Assembly (NCBI GenBank): GCA_900169235.1
Contig: FWCC01000546.1
Span: 25,136-89,135 of the forward strand
Source: Zarea fungicola
Taxonomy: Eukaryota > Ascomycota > Sordariomycetes > Hypocreales > Cordycipitaceae
Direction: 5' to 3'
Length of the DNA stretch: 64,000 bases
A program made the translations under genes and the position numbers. Positions 33,517 to 45,437 of this stretch are shown one piece after another (within the stretch, counting starts at the first letter, position 1; each line of letters starts with the position of its first letter). A model generated the notes under the pieces. The model worked only from the letters and a program-made list of their open reading frames with translations. It was not told the origin of the DNA and did not search any database.

Positions 33517-34927
33517 ATGGCTGCCCAGACGACACCTTCGAAGCAGGTAAGCTTTGACTCCGTCTCCTAGGCAACGGCAACGCCGTGAACCATCAGCCCT
33601 GACGAAGCACCATGACTAACAGCTGTGACAGGCTGCTTCTGCAATTGAGTCTTTCAAGATGGAATCCCCTGTCAAGAAACTCGATTTTTCCATCGCCAAC
33701 AAGGAGAACCTTCCGGCCGACTCTTTGGAGGCTAGTTCCACCGACATCACCTCTCCCAGGCTTATTGAATCCCTGAAGAGGGAGAGCAAGGAGGTTGCTC
33801 CCACCGCTACCAGTATAAAACCCGACTACATGGACGAGCCAATTCTCCAAGAGAACCCCCAGCGCTTCGTCCTCTTCCCCATTAAGTACCACGAGGTATG
33901 TGTTCCGAGACGCGTTTCTACGCGTAAAGTGCCACCTTGACGCGATTATTGGACTAATATGGTAACTGGCTAGATTTGGCAAATGTACAAGAAGGCCGAG
34001 GCTTCCTTCTGGACCGCCGAGGAGATTGATCTGTCCAAAGACCTTCACGACTGGAACCATCGTCTGAATGCCGACGAGCAGTACTTCATCTCACACATCC
34101 TTGCCTTCTTCGCTGCCTCTGATGGTATTGTCAACGAGAACCTTGTGGAGCGCTTCAGTGGCGAGGTACAGATCCCTGAAGCTCGCTGCTTCTACGGTTT
34201 CCAGATCATGATGGAGAATATTCACTCCGAGACGTACTCCCTGCTCATTGACACTTACATCAAGGAGCAGGCCCAGCGCACGTACCTCTTCAATGCCATT
34301 GACACCATTCCCTGCATTCGCAAGAAGGCTGATTGGGCTCTTCGCTGGATATCTGACAAGGAGTCTACCTTCGCTCAGCGCCTCGTCGCTTTTGCTGCCG
34401 TCGAGGGCATCTTCTTCTCCGGTGCTTTTGCCTCTATCTTTTGGCTCAAGAAGCGTGGTCTCATGCCTGGTCTTACCTTTTCCAACGAGCTAATCTCTCG
34501 TGACGAGGGCCTCCACACCGACTTTGCTTGTCTTCTGCATTCGCACCTCAACAACCGTGCCAGCAAGGAGGTTATCAAGACCATTATCACCGATGCCGTC
34601 GCGATTGAAAAGGAGTTCCTCACAGAGGCTCTCCCCTGTGCTCTTCTTGGCATGAACGCTACTCTTATGCAGCAGTACATTGAGTTTGTTGCTGATCGTC
34701 TTCTTGTTGCCCTTGGTAACGAGAAGGTCTACAAGTCCTCGAATCCCTTCGACTTCATGGAGAACATCTCCCTCGGCGGCAAGACGAACTTCTTCGAGAA
34801 GCGTGTTGGTGAATACCAGAAGGCTGGTGTCATGGCTAGCGCCGGCAAGAAAGCTGCTGCTGACGAAGGTGTCGCATCTGAAGAGAACAAGGATGGCGGT
34901 GACTTCACTTTCGATGATGACTTCTAA
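33517..34927 (+). CDS. RNR2: Ribonucleoside-diphosphate reductase small subunit
   Basis: Exons 33517-33546, 33632-33895 and 33974-34927 give 415 residues. The class Ia R2 fold is clear: [56 protein letters not shown] (iron ligands), [18 protein letters not shown], whose first Tyr is in the position of the radical-bearing residue, then [20 protein letters not shown] and the later ligand helix [13 protein letters not shown]. The C-terminus DFTFDDDF is the tail that docks on the large subunit. The enzyme makes deoxyribonucleotides for DNA synthesis. Codon use is strongly C-biased (CTC, GTC, AAG), as expected for a highly expressed gene. ACGCGT boxes upstream and in intron 2 suggest S-phase control. 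Full length for the family. Confidence 0.97.
33910..33925. promoter_or_regulatory. Pair of ACGCGT boxes within RNR2 intron 2
   Basis: Two perfect ACGCGT words (33910-33915 and 33920-33925) separated by four bases lie inside intron 2, with a third near-match ACGCGA at about 33939. Their density is unusual for a 78-nt intron. Confidence 0.5.
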
Positions 34928-35447
34928 ACCTGTCCCGTCGTTTGAGTCGACATTGCCAGATACCCTTGTTTTGCATGTCATGTATATTTGTACGAGGAGT
35001 CTTCCGCGGGCTGAAGACTATAAATGAAATCCAGCGACTGTTAAACAGAAATGGACAGCTTTTTGCTTGGGATATTGGGTTGTAAGGCGTTCTGGGTGGC
35101 AAACTATTTCATTTGTTTACTGGGTAGGACGAGCTGGCACGCGCGTGAAGGGATGGAATTATGATATGTTTTAGTATTTTAGCACCGTTGCCTTTTATTA
35201 TACACCAAGATAATAGAAACGATAATATCAGCTTTTGTCTTTTATTTGTGATTTATCATGTTTTCCTTGGCCGTGGTACGTCGCAGCGCAATGCGTAATC
35301 AGCGGCTCTTTGCTCAATCTAGCATATGCCACGAGCCAGTTTTCTTCTGCTAAGCTCCCACATGCCCACATGTACATTTCCTTATATGTGGCACCGCAAG
35401 TTTACTCTAGCTTCAGGTATTCGGTCTTCGGCATTTTATTTTCCTAT
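34928..35447. other. Convergent 3' region of RNR2 and SRP9/21
   Basis: AT-rich 3' sequence; no gene. Confidence 0.55.
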
Positions 35448-35996
35448 TTATTTCTTGCCCTTCTTCTTCTTCTTGCCTCCACCGCCTCCCGCAGCGGACG
35501 CACCTGGTTGCTGTGCCGGCGGTTGCTGCTGCTTCTCCTCCACCGCTGCATCATGAACATCGGGCATGGCCACCTCGGGGATCTCTGGCACCGCGGCCAT
35601 GCTGCGGCCGAGCTGGCCCATGGCGGCGCCCATGAGCCGCGAGACCTCGGCGGCCTTTGTGGTGCGGTACTTGATTGTCACGCCGCTGACGGGGTCGAAT
35701 GTCTTGAGGACGAGGGTGGCGCGCGGGGGCTTCTCGACGGCATCGGCGCCGGACGTGGTGTCTGATGTCGAGGGCTTGCGGCGCTTGACGGCCTTTATGG
35801 AGTATCTTGTTGTGATTTTGGTCTATAGGGAGAAGAGAGATGCCACGGTTAGTTAGCTGGCTCACCAGGCCGAGTTGCTGCCATTGCATCTCGCAGTGGA
35901 TTGTGAGTGATTGCGAGAGCGTACAGATGTAGGGCTGGCTTGGATGAGGAGGGCGGATTGCTCCAGCCATTGCTGGCCGGTCTTGAAGTATGGCAT
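35448..35996 (-). CDS. SRP21: Signal recognition particle subunit SRP9/SRP21
   Basis: Exons 35996-35925 and 35822-35448 (102-nt intron, CCCTATAG acceptor) give 148 residues. The start MPYFKTGQQWLEQSALLIQA is the classic SRP9 N-terminus, and TKITTRYSIKAVKRRK, PRATLVLKTFDPVSGVTIKY and KYRTTKAAEVSRLMGAAMGQ complete the SRP9-21 alpha/beta fold. The C-terminal 60 residues are Gln/Pro/Gly-rich and end in a lysine tail (KKKKKGKK), as in fungal SRP21. It binds the Alu-type domain of SRP RNA, which slows elongation while ribosomes are brought to the ER. Only the first of the two exons was hidden by its short length. Confidence 0.92.
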
Positions 35997-36545
35997 AGCT
36001 GTTGTCTTGCTTTCTGCCCCTCCTGGGCGTGGTAAGAAAGCTTTCGTGGTCGGTCTCGTGGGCAGAGTCGGGTGCCTGGTATGACTGTCCGTAGTCAGAT
36101 GTGCTGCGCGAAACTCAAGACTGTGCTTGTTCGGCCAGTATTTCCAAGTGCACGCTTCTTTTCAAGAAAGACCACTGGGAGCTAGCTCTTCGGCATGAGC
36201 GGTGGGCTTAAGACTCGGCGAAGCCGGAATAACTGCGTTATGTGTGAGGCTTGGAGGTTTATTATATAGCGGGAGGTAGGTGTGGCGGGGAACTGCAACA
36301 GATGAAAAAAATGGTGGGGCACAAATCGGTGCATCCACAAAACAAACAGGACGGTGATGATGGCGAAACAGTCAATAGTATCCCTCAGCTCTCGTTCTCG
36401 CTGCCCGAGCGTGACGCGTTAGTTGATCATGCTAATTGGAAATTAAATTCTTAAATCCCGTTCTACATTATGGACATATATTATTGAGCCAGGTCAAGCT
36501 CTATGCTTTTCAACATGCAGCCTGATGCCGGCATCGTTGGCTTTT
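35997..36545. other. Region between SRP9/21 and the CDK11-like gene
   Basis: Upstream sequence of SRP9/21 and 3' end of the kinase gene; no ORF with coding character. Confidence 0.5.
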
Positions 36546-38014
36546 TCAGACCATTCGCAAGCTGAATCCACCACCCCGTTCTTCTCTGTCCCTGCCTTGT
36601 AGAATGCCAGAGAAGTCAGCATCACCAAGTGCGGTAGCCTGTTGCCCGCGTCCCGGGGCATTTGGCTCATGGCGTCTCCTTCTCTCCTGCCCAGCCTTAC
36701 TAGGAAACGTGGGGAACATGCTCTCGGGCTTTGGCTTGGGGTCTTGCTGAAAGTACTCATGTCGCAGCGTCTGCTTCGCCGTCGGCCGATCATCGGGATT
36801 CAGTGCCAGTAGCTCGGTGAGCAAGCCGGCACCAGCAGACGTCAGGCTCGGGAATCTCGCGCGAATCACAGAGCCCGTCGCTGCGGCCGTTTTGGGTAAA
36901 CGTAGAGAGCGGGCATTTGGCAGTTTGCGGAAGCCCGGCCATGATTCGTCCGTTGGGACGCCGCATAGCTCGAATATCTTCGTTACTTGCTCGACTTCAT
37001 TATTGCCCTGGAGAAGTGGTTCCCGGGATATTAGCTCACCAAAAATGCAGCCGACACTCCACATGTCGACCGCAGTATCGTATGTTTTGGTGCCTAGGAG
37101 AAGTTCTGGGCTGCGGTACCATAGGGTCACCACGAGCTGCGTCAGCTTTGGTGCTGGGTCGCCAACGTAGCGCGCCATGCCGAAGTCGGCAATCTTGAGC
37201 TGACCGCGGTTGTTGAGTAGAAGATTCGATGTCTTGAGATCGCGGTGCAGTATCCAGTTTTCATGTAGGTAAGCCACCCCGGCCGTGAGCTGCTGTAAGA
37301 GGCATTTGATCTCCGAAGCAAGGAATGGCTCGGGCATGTCGACTAAGATGCTTTTAATATCATGTTCAACGAACTCGAGGACAAGAAAAATTGAGCTAAT
37401 AGAATATTTGTTATTATTTGTTATTATTTGATATAAGATAGATTAGGGATAGGTCCGTACTTATCCATCTTGTTCACCTTGCTGCCAACCACAACCTCTT
37501 CCAAAGCAACAACATTGCGATGTTTGCAGTCGTGAAGAATCTGTATCTCTCGTAGTCCTGTAACCGGTAGCCCGCTGCGGTCCGCAGGATCAAGCTTTAG
37601 ACGCTTCAAGGCGACTACCTTGCCAGTGGCACGCTGAGTTGCGCGTGCGACCCAGCCATATGTGCCCTCCTCGATGTCGTTGAGCTTATCGTACTCCTCC
37701 ACGCTGCGGCTGCGACCCCATGTACCGGTCTGGAAACGTAGTACTCTGGCAGGAGACCCATCATCGCTCGTAGTTGAGGTGTCTCCTGCGCGAGAGTTCG
37801 AATCCGGCGTCAGCTTGCGGCGTTTCACAGGGCGATCATCGTGGTTGCCATCGTCGGCACGTGCAGCTTCTGCGGCCACTCGCCTCCCTTCCTCGAGTCT
37901 GCGGGCTCTTTCGGCTTTGTTCTGTCGCTTCTTCTCCTTCTCACGCCGAATCTTGGCCTCCAGTTCGGCGTCTTCCTCCGCATCGACCCACCTCGACTTG
38001 CCCGGCGCAGGCAT
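36546..38014 (-). CDS. CDK11/Ppk23-like cyclin-dependent kinase
   Basis: Exons 38014-37461 and 37395-36546 (65-nt intron) give 467 residues. A charged N-terminal region (SRWVDAEEDAELEAKIRREK, rich in Lys/Arg/Glu) precedes the kinase: YDKLNDIEEGTYGWVARA (Gly loop), VVALKRLKL, the PVTGLREIQ helix that replaces the PSTAIRE motif, MDNSIFLVLEFVEHDIKS made by splicing, HRDLKTSNLLLN, DFGMARYVG, and VVTLWYRSPELLLGTKTYDT with the T-loop threonine. The PxTxLRE helix and the charged N-terminus place it in the CDK10/CDK11 group; S. pombe Ppk23 is the closest named member I recall. These kinases act in transcription and mRNA processing with L-type cyclins. The frame continues open for 57 codons upstream without an ATG, so the start may lie in a missed 5' exon. 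Confidence 0.9.
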
Positions 38015-38459
38015 GGCTTCTCCAATGTTGCGCACCCGCGGTGGCGCTATGTTCTTCCCCTCCAGTAGGCTTGCTATATGAACAAGGTAGTATTGGCTCG
38101 TGATTACTCGGCACGGGGATTTTCGTAAGCTTCCAGAGCCTCTCCGAAATGATGTCGAAGAGCGTTCGGTCGCCGATTCGGTCAATGGAAATGCCTTTTA
38201 CCCTCTGTAAAAGTTGAGAGGTTCAACGTTGAAATAAGCTGGTGGAGCTTTGTTCGAGGTTCTTTGCAGCAGCTAATCTTATCGTGGGGGCGCGAGACGC
38301 TTCAGTGCAGCCCCCAAGACTGCAAGCTTGCAGAGCTACATGAAAAGCACCATCTACTCCGACGAACCCATACTGAGCCTTACAACGGATCAAAACTTCT
38401 TCCATATCGGCCTGTGACTTTGTATTTACTATCAAGCCATTTTTTGGCAAAGAATCAGA
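38015..38459. other. Short divergent promoter of the kinase and NDUFAF7 genes
   Basis: About 445 bp. It may hold a missed 5' exon of the kinase gene on the minus strand (open frame up to about 38185). Confidence 0.45.
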
Positions 38460-40141
38460 ATGCGCCGTGCTGTGGCTGTGCCGTCCCGGCTTCTGGCTCA
38501 GCGATCGCTAGCTCTCGCCTGTTCAAGGCGACCTTTTGGAGCGACACAATGTTTCTCTTCTTCCATCCTGCGCCGACAGGACGAGAAGCGATGGTCTACG
38601 CCATTGTCTAAGCAACTATTTGAAGCTATTTCCGTATGTGTCATTCTATCCTTTGTTTATGCGAATCTGGCGGCAGAGGCTGACTTTCGGTGCGGACTAC
38701 CGGGACTGTCCCCCTGGCAAGCTTCATGCGCATGTGCTTGACTGGCGATGTTGGAGGCTACTATACTGGAGCTATTGGAGAAGGCAGAGACCAGTTTGGT
38801 GTAAAGGGCGATTTCGTCACTTCCCCCGAGATTTCGCAAATCTTTGGCGAACTGATTGGTGTGTGGTTTATTGCTGAGTGGATGAGCCAAGGTAGGCCAA
38901 ATGAAGGCGTTCAGCTGATTGAAGTTGGCCCTGGAAGAGGCACTCTCATGGATGATGTGCTTAGAGTAAGAGATCTCAAAACGGGTTGATGGATGATGGA
39001 ATTTGCTAACGCCCGCTGATAGACTATTTCTCGGTTTCCCGCCATGGCGAACAGCATAGAAGCGGTCTACATGGTTGAGGCCAGCCCGGAACTAAGGTCG
39101 GCTCAGAAGGATTTGCTCTGTGGCCGAGGTGCACCGTCGACAGAGTCAAAAGCTGGTTATCACAGCACGGGGAAGTACAATGGACTCCCTATTGTCTGGA
39201 CACAAACTATAAAATCTGTCCCGCAAGGTAGAGTTGGCCAAAAGGACGTCAATCGGTCCGGATGCTCTAACCAGGTCCTAGAAGCAAGCAAAACTCCATT
39301 CATAATCGCCCACGAGTTTTTCGATGCCTTGCCAATTCACAGCTTTCAAACTGCGAAAGCTGTAGCGAAGCCAGCGCCAAACCCGAGCGCTTCTGGGGTA
39401 GAGGCAGATGCCGCGCCGCCGAAGATGGAATGGCGCGAAATGATGGTATCACCAACCGCACCGGGAACCAGTAGCGCCAAGTCATCGTCGTCAAACTATC
39501 GCTTCAACCCCGATGGCCCGCCTGCCGAGTTTCAGCTCACGCTCTCCCCCGGAACTACGAGGCATTCTCGCTACCTGCCGGAATCCTCTCCCCGTTACCG
39601 CAGGCTGAAGAATACAGAGGGTGCTATTGTCGAAGTATGTCCTGACGCGGCACTCTATGCAGCCGATTTCGCGGCCCGCATCGGTGGCACGGACAAGAAT
39701 CCCAAATCATCACCAAGCGGCGCGGCTCTCATCCTCGACTACGGTCCCGCCGACTCTATCCCCATCAACTCTCTCCGCGGCATCCGCCACCATAAAATCG
39801 TCAACCCCTTCTCGTCGCCCGGTCTCGTAGATCTCAGTGCCGACGTCGACTTTACCGCCATTGCCGAGGCAGCGACACTGTCAAGCGACGGCGTCGAAGT
39901 ACATGGCCCCATCTCACAAGCTGATTTCTTAGAGTTGATGGGCATGCGGGAGCGTGCCGCCGCTCTGGCCAAAGGCGCAGGATCCAATAAAGAAGCGGCC
40001 GAGGCCATTGATAAAGCTTGCAAACGGCTGGTGGACCGTGGGCCCAGTGGCATGGGCAAGGTGTACAAGGCACTGGCCATTTTACCCGAGAATGGGGGTC
40101 AAAGACGACCAGTTGGATTTGGTGGAGATGTGAGCAGTTGA
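38460..40141 (+). CDS. NDUFAF7: NDUFAF7-type mitochondrial protein arginine methyltransferase (complex I assembly)
   Basis: Exon 1 (38460-38633) encodes an Arg-rich mitochondrial presequence and [13 protein letters not shown]. The conserved domain resumes at [20 protein letters not shown] (about 38696) and runs to 38965; a clear 57-nt intron leads to exon 3 (39023-40141). About 520 residues. The DUF185/MidA methyltransferase core shows [55 protein letters not shown] (SAM-binding), [16 protein letters not shown] and [11 protein letters not shown]. The human enzyme dimethylates an arginine of NDUFS2 early in complex I assembly. The first intron has a good GTATGT donor and a CTGAC branch site but no AG where the conserved frame restarts, and a TGA at 38681 blocks readthrough from the last CAG; this may be a non-canonical site, a sequence error or damage. 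Confidence 0.87.
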
Positions 40142-40532
40142 GATAGGTACAAAAGGAGGAGAGCTCGAACGGAACCGAACGAGAATTGCAGCAATACAAC
40201 ATTATAGATGTTGCACCGCTGTATTAATTAAACATGCTGTGTCGTAGGGGAGCAGCTGGGGCAAATGATGACAAAAACCATCAGAGTGAGTGTGATTGTA
40301 TGATACTGTCTAGCATAGAAACCAAGCTACCACATTCAAGAAAGACCCGTGAAAGATCTCAAAAGAAGCACAGAGAGGGAGGTGCACGCTGTCGTTTTTT
40401 GTAACATGAGCGATTCATCCATCTTGCATTTCTATACTCTTCCTGCCGTATCTGCACCACCAGCAAGCCCAAAAAGGCCACCATCAAGAAAGACCAAACG
40501 CCAGCAAATGGAATATATTAGTTTTACCTTGG
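40142..40532. other. Convergent 3' region
   Basis: No gene seen between the NDUFAF7 and Ptm1-like stops. Confidence 0.5.
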
Positions 40533-42527
40533 TCATTTTGATTTTACCAGCTTAACATCCTCGTCGCTCTCATCGTCGGAAAACCTGTCACCGTCCTCAC
40601 CAACGGCAAAGATGGTCTCGCCATCGATGGAGTCGCGCGGCACATTGCGGGCAGACTTCTGGACTGCAGCAGCTGCGCCGGAAGCGGAGGTAATACCGCT
40701 TGTTTGGCCGGCGTAGGCAGGAGCAGCAGCGCCTGTGCTACCGCCAGTGGCCTTGCTGCTGCCGACCTGAGCCTCTTCATCCTCTTCATCGTCCGAATCG
40801 CCAGGCATGCCGATTTCGCCAATCTCGAAGTTGCCATCATCGTCTTGCGCAATCTCGTCGCTCATGGCAAAACGGCGGTTGTTGGCAGTCGGACGCCAGA
40901 CGTATGCAACCCAAGCAACATCGGCGAGGTAGACAATGTTAAGCCAGCCATCGAGGATAAACCAGCGCGTCTTCCAATGGTTGGGCACGAAGTTGATATC
41001 GTTGATCGAGGCAAACGTGAAGCTATTGAGGAAAAAGAAGGCAAAGATGACGACGACAGTGACGAGGATGCACCACCAGAGCTTCTTGTACATGGTCTCT
41101 TTAGCGTGTTGTTTGCGTTCCCGTAGATCCTTGAGCGTGAAGTTGAGGGAATTGAGCGTCCACACGTAAAATGCAGTCAGTGTTGCTGCCAGAGGGAGGA
41201 CAATGAGAAGGACAAATGGGCCTATAGTAACAAGTTAATGGTGTAACTCCATCAGCTGGCTGGGTAGGAGAATTTGCCTACCGACACTCTCAGGGGAGAG
41301 AAGCAGACTTGTAATGGCGTAAACAAGGCCAAAAATAAAGTGCGCCGCAGCCAGATACCGGATATAGACCATGGTGCGGCCCAAGGTTGGCTTGACGACA
41401 CCATATCCCATGCACACGATGAGTAACAGGAAGAATGAAAACGAGTTTCTAGCGGCATTGAGAATCGCGACGACAATGAGGAAAGCCTTGGCACCGGCGT
41501 TTGAACCGTGCACATTTTGGAAATCTGGAAACTGTTAGCGTCATCTGTGCCAGGGCTTGTCTGCTTATAGAATCCTAACCGTAGAAACCCCAAGTCATGA
41601 GCATCTCAACCACCAAAAAGACCAGGATAGCGGTAATATAGTTTTGGACGGCGACTGCAATTTGTCAGGAATCGTCAAAGGTATTGCACCAACGAAGCAA
41701 ACTTACGAATATCGTGACGATGCTGGTAGTAAAGAAAGCCCCAGTACACCGCCATCAGCGTATAGAGAATACTCATGCCACCGTAGAAAGGAAGTTTGGG
41801 GATTTGAGTAGCAGATATTTCTCCATACGCATTTCGAAATTCAGCCACAGCTTCATAGTTTTCTATGTTGTAGCCCATAGTAAACAGGCAATAGTAGCCA
41901 GTCTCCTTGATGCTGTATCGGACAGGAGTTGCACTCTTGAGATGGATGGCTTTGGAAAGAATAAATGCTCTTGATTTGTCGGTTGCATTGTGCGCCAGAA
42001 CGAATTCGCCCAAATCGGTCGAGTTGCAAGCACCGCTGTTGACATAGTCTTGGTTGCAAGGTATAAGGTCCTAGGGAGAAGGCCATTTGTTAGCGAGCTG
42101 GGATGCTGAATGCTAAAGCTTAAGTGGCGCATCGTACATTTTCGCCTGTTTCTCCGTTAGGCACGCCAATGAATTTTCTATCTTTCCACTCGAATATCAA
42201 GAGGCTGACTGTAGGGTCGTCGCCTTCCGGGAGGGTATTGTTTAAAAACTTGACGAGGATAAAGGGATCGACGGGACCGCCCCACGACTTCTTGCTGTAC
42301 ATGCCTGCGCTTTATGTCAATTCCGATTCCAAGGTGCCAAAGTTGTGTTGATAATATACCAGCGCAGAATTGTTGCTGATCTCCCCTTTGGCTCTGTTGG
42401 CGACATGTTAGCTTGCGTAGCCCCTAGCAGTCGTCATCTCGGGTGCCGTTACTATGCCGACTTCCAGCGCCAGGGCTGTCGTGAAGAGGGACACGCCCAG
42501 TGCAATACAGCTGAGTAAAGACCTCAT
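40533..42527 (-). CDS. Ptm1/GPR107-like lung seven-transmembrane family protein
   Basis: Seven exons rebuild a 548-residue protein: 42527-42453, 42393-42360, 42304-42138, 42070-41707, 41654-41580, 41524-41282 and 41221-40533, with introns of 52-67 nt and all phases consistent. A signal peptide (MRSLLSCIALGVSLFTTALA) leads into the luminal domain: FCAGMYSKKSWGGPVDPF, CNQDYVNSGACNSTDLGEFV, KETGYYCLFTMGYN. Then come about seven hydrophobic segments, including LPFYGGMSILYTLMAVYWGF, YITAILVFLVVEMLMTWGFY, FSFFLLLIVCMGYGVVKPTL, AAAHFIFGLVYAITSLLL, LLIVLPLAATLTAFYVWTL and ILVTVVVIFAFFFLNSF. The cytosolic tail is acidic. The family (yeast Ptm1, animal GPR107/108) acts in the Golgi and endosomes. The second exon is only 34 nt. 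Exon 2's frame was fixed by the FCAGMYSK join. Confidence 0.88.
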
Positions 42528-43152
42528 GGCCGTATCCTGCTATTGCGTCACAGATTTGTGTCGAGGTTTGCAACTCTATGGGCGATTGGCGAGCGAGATG
42601 CTGGGAGATCCAGGTCGTTGTCGTCGCTGGTGGCGCAGCGCTAAATGGGCCTGTGATGGCTCGAACTGCTAAGAAGCTCGGAAGCTCATGCCAAGGTGTC
42701 TTGCAGAGTTGTAAAGGGTCGCGGACACTATCAATCAAGCTGATTGCGTAGAAGGCGTTGAATCAAGATGTCTACGGCGATGGATGTATCCTAGTTGGCT
42801 GGTCGCATATGGCAGCTGCTGCAATCGGATGAAATGGGGATGGAGAGATGTGGCAGTTTCCCAATGCGAAGACGAAGTGGATGAACAGCAGCACGTTGCG
42901 GTGGTGCGAAGAGCAGCATTACTAGTAGTGGGTCAGACAAACCTCCCACTACATGTACCAACCAGCAACTTGGTACCAAGGAAAGTTACTTCACTAATTT
43001 AGTTAGTAGCTAGCTAGGCAGTTAACGAAGGGAGAAGGTGGACTTGTACCAACATTTAATCGATAACAGAGCGCCCGCCAAAAAATTGATCGCGACAGTG
43101 ACATAACCGCCGCTTCCCATCCATTGTTCACCACATCAGCCAATCCGTCACA
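42528..43152. other. Divergent promoter of the Ptm1-like and cyp8 genes
   Basis: About 625 bp with no gene; includes TAGTTAGTAGCTAGCTAGG-like repeats near 42995-43018. Confidence 0.5.
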
Positions 43153-44975
43153 ATGGGCAAAGGCACGGACAAACTATACGTAAGACTGGCTGCTACCTCT
43201 AACTGTTAAATCTTGGCACTTACTGACACGCGACTCCACAGATCACCCACTCTGAGTGGTCCTCCTCCGATGCCTACTCTGCCAGTGTCGGTGCTGGTGC
43301 CGCATCGCGCAACGGCAAAAACGGCGTCCCCTTTCGCAAACTCCCTTTTAATTTCTGCGCTGCCAGCCTGCAGCCATTCAAGAACCCCGTGTGTACCCCA
43401 GACGGCACTATATTTGATGTCGAGGTCATTGGCGCCTGGCTGGAGAAGCACCCGAACCAGAACCCCGTCGACGGTAAACCTCTGCAGAAGCGCGACCTCC
43501 TCAAACTCAACTTTGCGCGCAACGCCGAGAGCGACTCAAGAGGCGCAGGCCTGAGCGATGATCAGGGCGATCTCGTCGATCCCGTCACGTATAAAGTGTT
43601 TACCGACAACACGCACATTGTCGCCCTACGCCATGGCACCTACGCCAACGTCTTTGCGTGGGACACGGTCGAGCGCATGAACATCAAGGCCAAGATGTGG
43701 CAGGACCTGCTCGACAACGAGCCATTTACGCGCGCCGATATAATAACCCTGCAGGATCCGCACAAGGCGGCGAGCAGGAACCTGGACCACTTCAAATACC
43801 TCAAGGATGGCGAGGGCGCGCTGATGAGTAGGGACCAGGAAGAGGAGCGCAATGCCAGCGGCATTAACGCCGGAGCACTGGGAAGCATGGGGGGCAAGGT
43901 GCTCAAGGCCAGGGCTGCTGTCGAAAAAGCGCGCAAAGCTCGAGAAGCGGGCGCTGACGTCAATCGCAGTTCAAGCGCTCTGGCCAAGACGAGCGGCGGT
44001 GGTGGTGCCGTGTCGGCCGTGGTGCGGGAGGGCATGATCAAGGAAAAGAATCTGGCGGCAATGGCTGCCACTTACACGACGGGCAGAGCGGCGGCGAGCT
44101 TCACGAGCACCGGCCTGACCCCAGAGACCAGCGGCGAGCGCGCGCTGCTGACGGACGAGGAGTTTATGCTCAAGCCAAAACGCGTCACTTCCAAAGGCTA
44201 TGCGCGACTGGAGACGAACCTGGGAGATTTAACAATGGAACTACACACAGACACTGCGCCACGGGCAGTGTGGAACTTTGTCAAGCTCGCCCAAAAGGGC
44301 TACTACAAGGACGTGGCATTTCACAGGAATATACCGAATTTCATGATTCAAGGAGGAGATCCGTCAGGAACAGGGCGAGGCGGTGCGAGCATCTGGGGCA
44401 AGTACTTTGACGATGAGTTTGATGGGCCCAAGACACATGACGCGCGAGGCGTCGTGTCCATGGCCAACAAGGGCAAAAACACAAACTCGAGCCAGTTCTT
44501 CATTACATATAAAGCGGTGCCGCACCTCGACCGCAAGCACACCATCTTTGGCACGATTGTGTCTGGGCTCGACGTGCTGGCCAAGATGGAAGATGGGCCG
44601 ACGGATGGGTCGAACCGGCCCCTGCACAAGATTGTGATTAGGGATGTGGTCGTCTTTGTCGATCCGTTTGCCGAGTTTCAGGCGCAGCATAACAAGAAGG
44701 AGCGTGATGAGGCACTCAAGCTGGAAGTGGAGCGGCAGGGCGGAGAAGATGCGGACAAGACTACCTGGACGGGTAAGAGGATACGCGCTGATGGCACGGT
44801 GACGGCGACAGACTCGAAGGATACGGTGGGCAAGTATCTCAAAGAGGCTGCGGGCAGTGGTGCTGCACCGGTAGTGGACGCTGAAGGGGTGGGAGTGGCG
44901 GAATGGTCGGAACCTGAGCCGGCGAGGAAAAAGATGCGTGGGAATGGAGGATTTGGAAACTTTGATGGGTGGTGA
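43153..44975 (+). CDS. cyp8: U-box cyclophilin, peptidyl-prolyl isomerase-like 2
   Basis: A 27-nt first exon (43153-43179, MGKGTDKLY) joins over a 62-nt intron to 43242-44975, giving 586 residues. The N-terminus ITHSEWSSSDAYS and FRKLPFNFCAASLQPFKNPV leads into the divergent U-box (TPDGTIFDVEVIGAWLEKHP, then the second half near DLVDPVTYKVFTDNTHIVAL). After a charged coiled linker, the cyclophilin domain (about 329-485) has YARLETNLGDLTMELHTDTA, the catalytic FHRNIPNFMIQGGD, FDGPKTHDARGVVSMANKGK and SSQFFITYKAVPHLDRKHTI. The cyclosporin-contact Trp of cyclophilin A is His here, as non-Trp residues are in this subfamily, so low drug binding is expected. PPIL2 is a nuclear ubiquitin ligase linked with the spliceosome. 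The C-terminus is basic (ARKKMRGNGG). Confidence 0.94.
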
Positions 44976-45437
44976 GAAGGTAACTGAGAAAACGTGGTCC
45001 GAAATGTATTATGTATGCATATAGAATAGGCGATACCCGATAATCAGGAAAAGCTTCCACAGGCCTGAAATTACAATCAAGGTCAATTACGGGCATAATC
45101 TGTCCACCGTTAAATAAAACCACAGAGGAGAGATTAATGTAGGTCGCAATTAGCTCTATTGTTCTATCGTGTCTCGGTTACGTTACAGCGGCGACCAGAT
45201 TTGGATGATGCAATTTTATCATTTACTAAATTTCGTTACATCATACAGAGCTGTTCATGTACCTAGATGTGTGTGTCCGTCAAACAAATACCTATGCTAT
45301 TCTTTTGCTTTTGATGTGTAGTCATCAATCGCTGGAGAACGTTATTGCCTGTCCTGAGGCTGAAGCGACGTTACTGAATCCAAATTAGACCAATCCAAAA
45401 CAGTATAGAAAAAGAAAATAGTCATGCCAGTAGTCAT
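44976..45437. other. Convergent 3' region
   Basis: No gene between cyp8 and the Zn2Cys6 gene. Confidence 0.5.
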
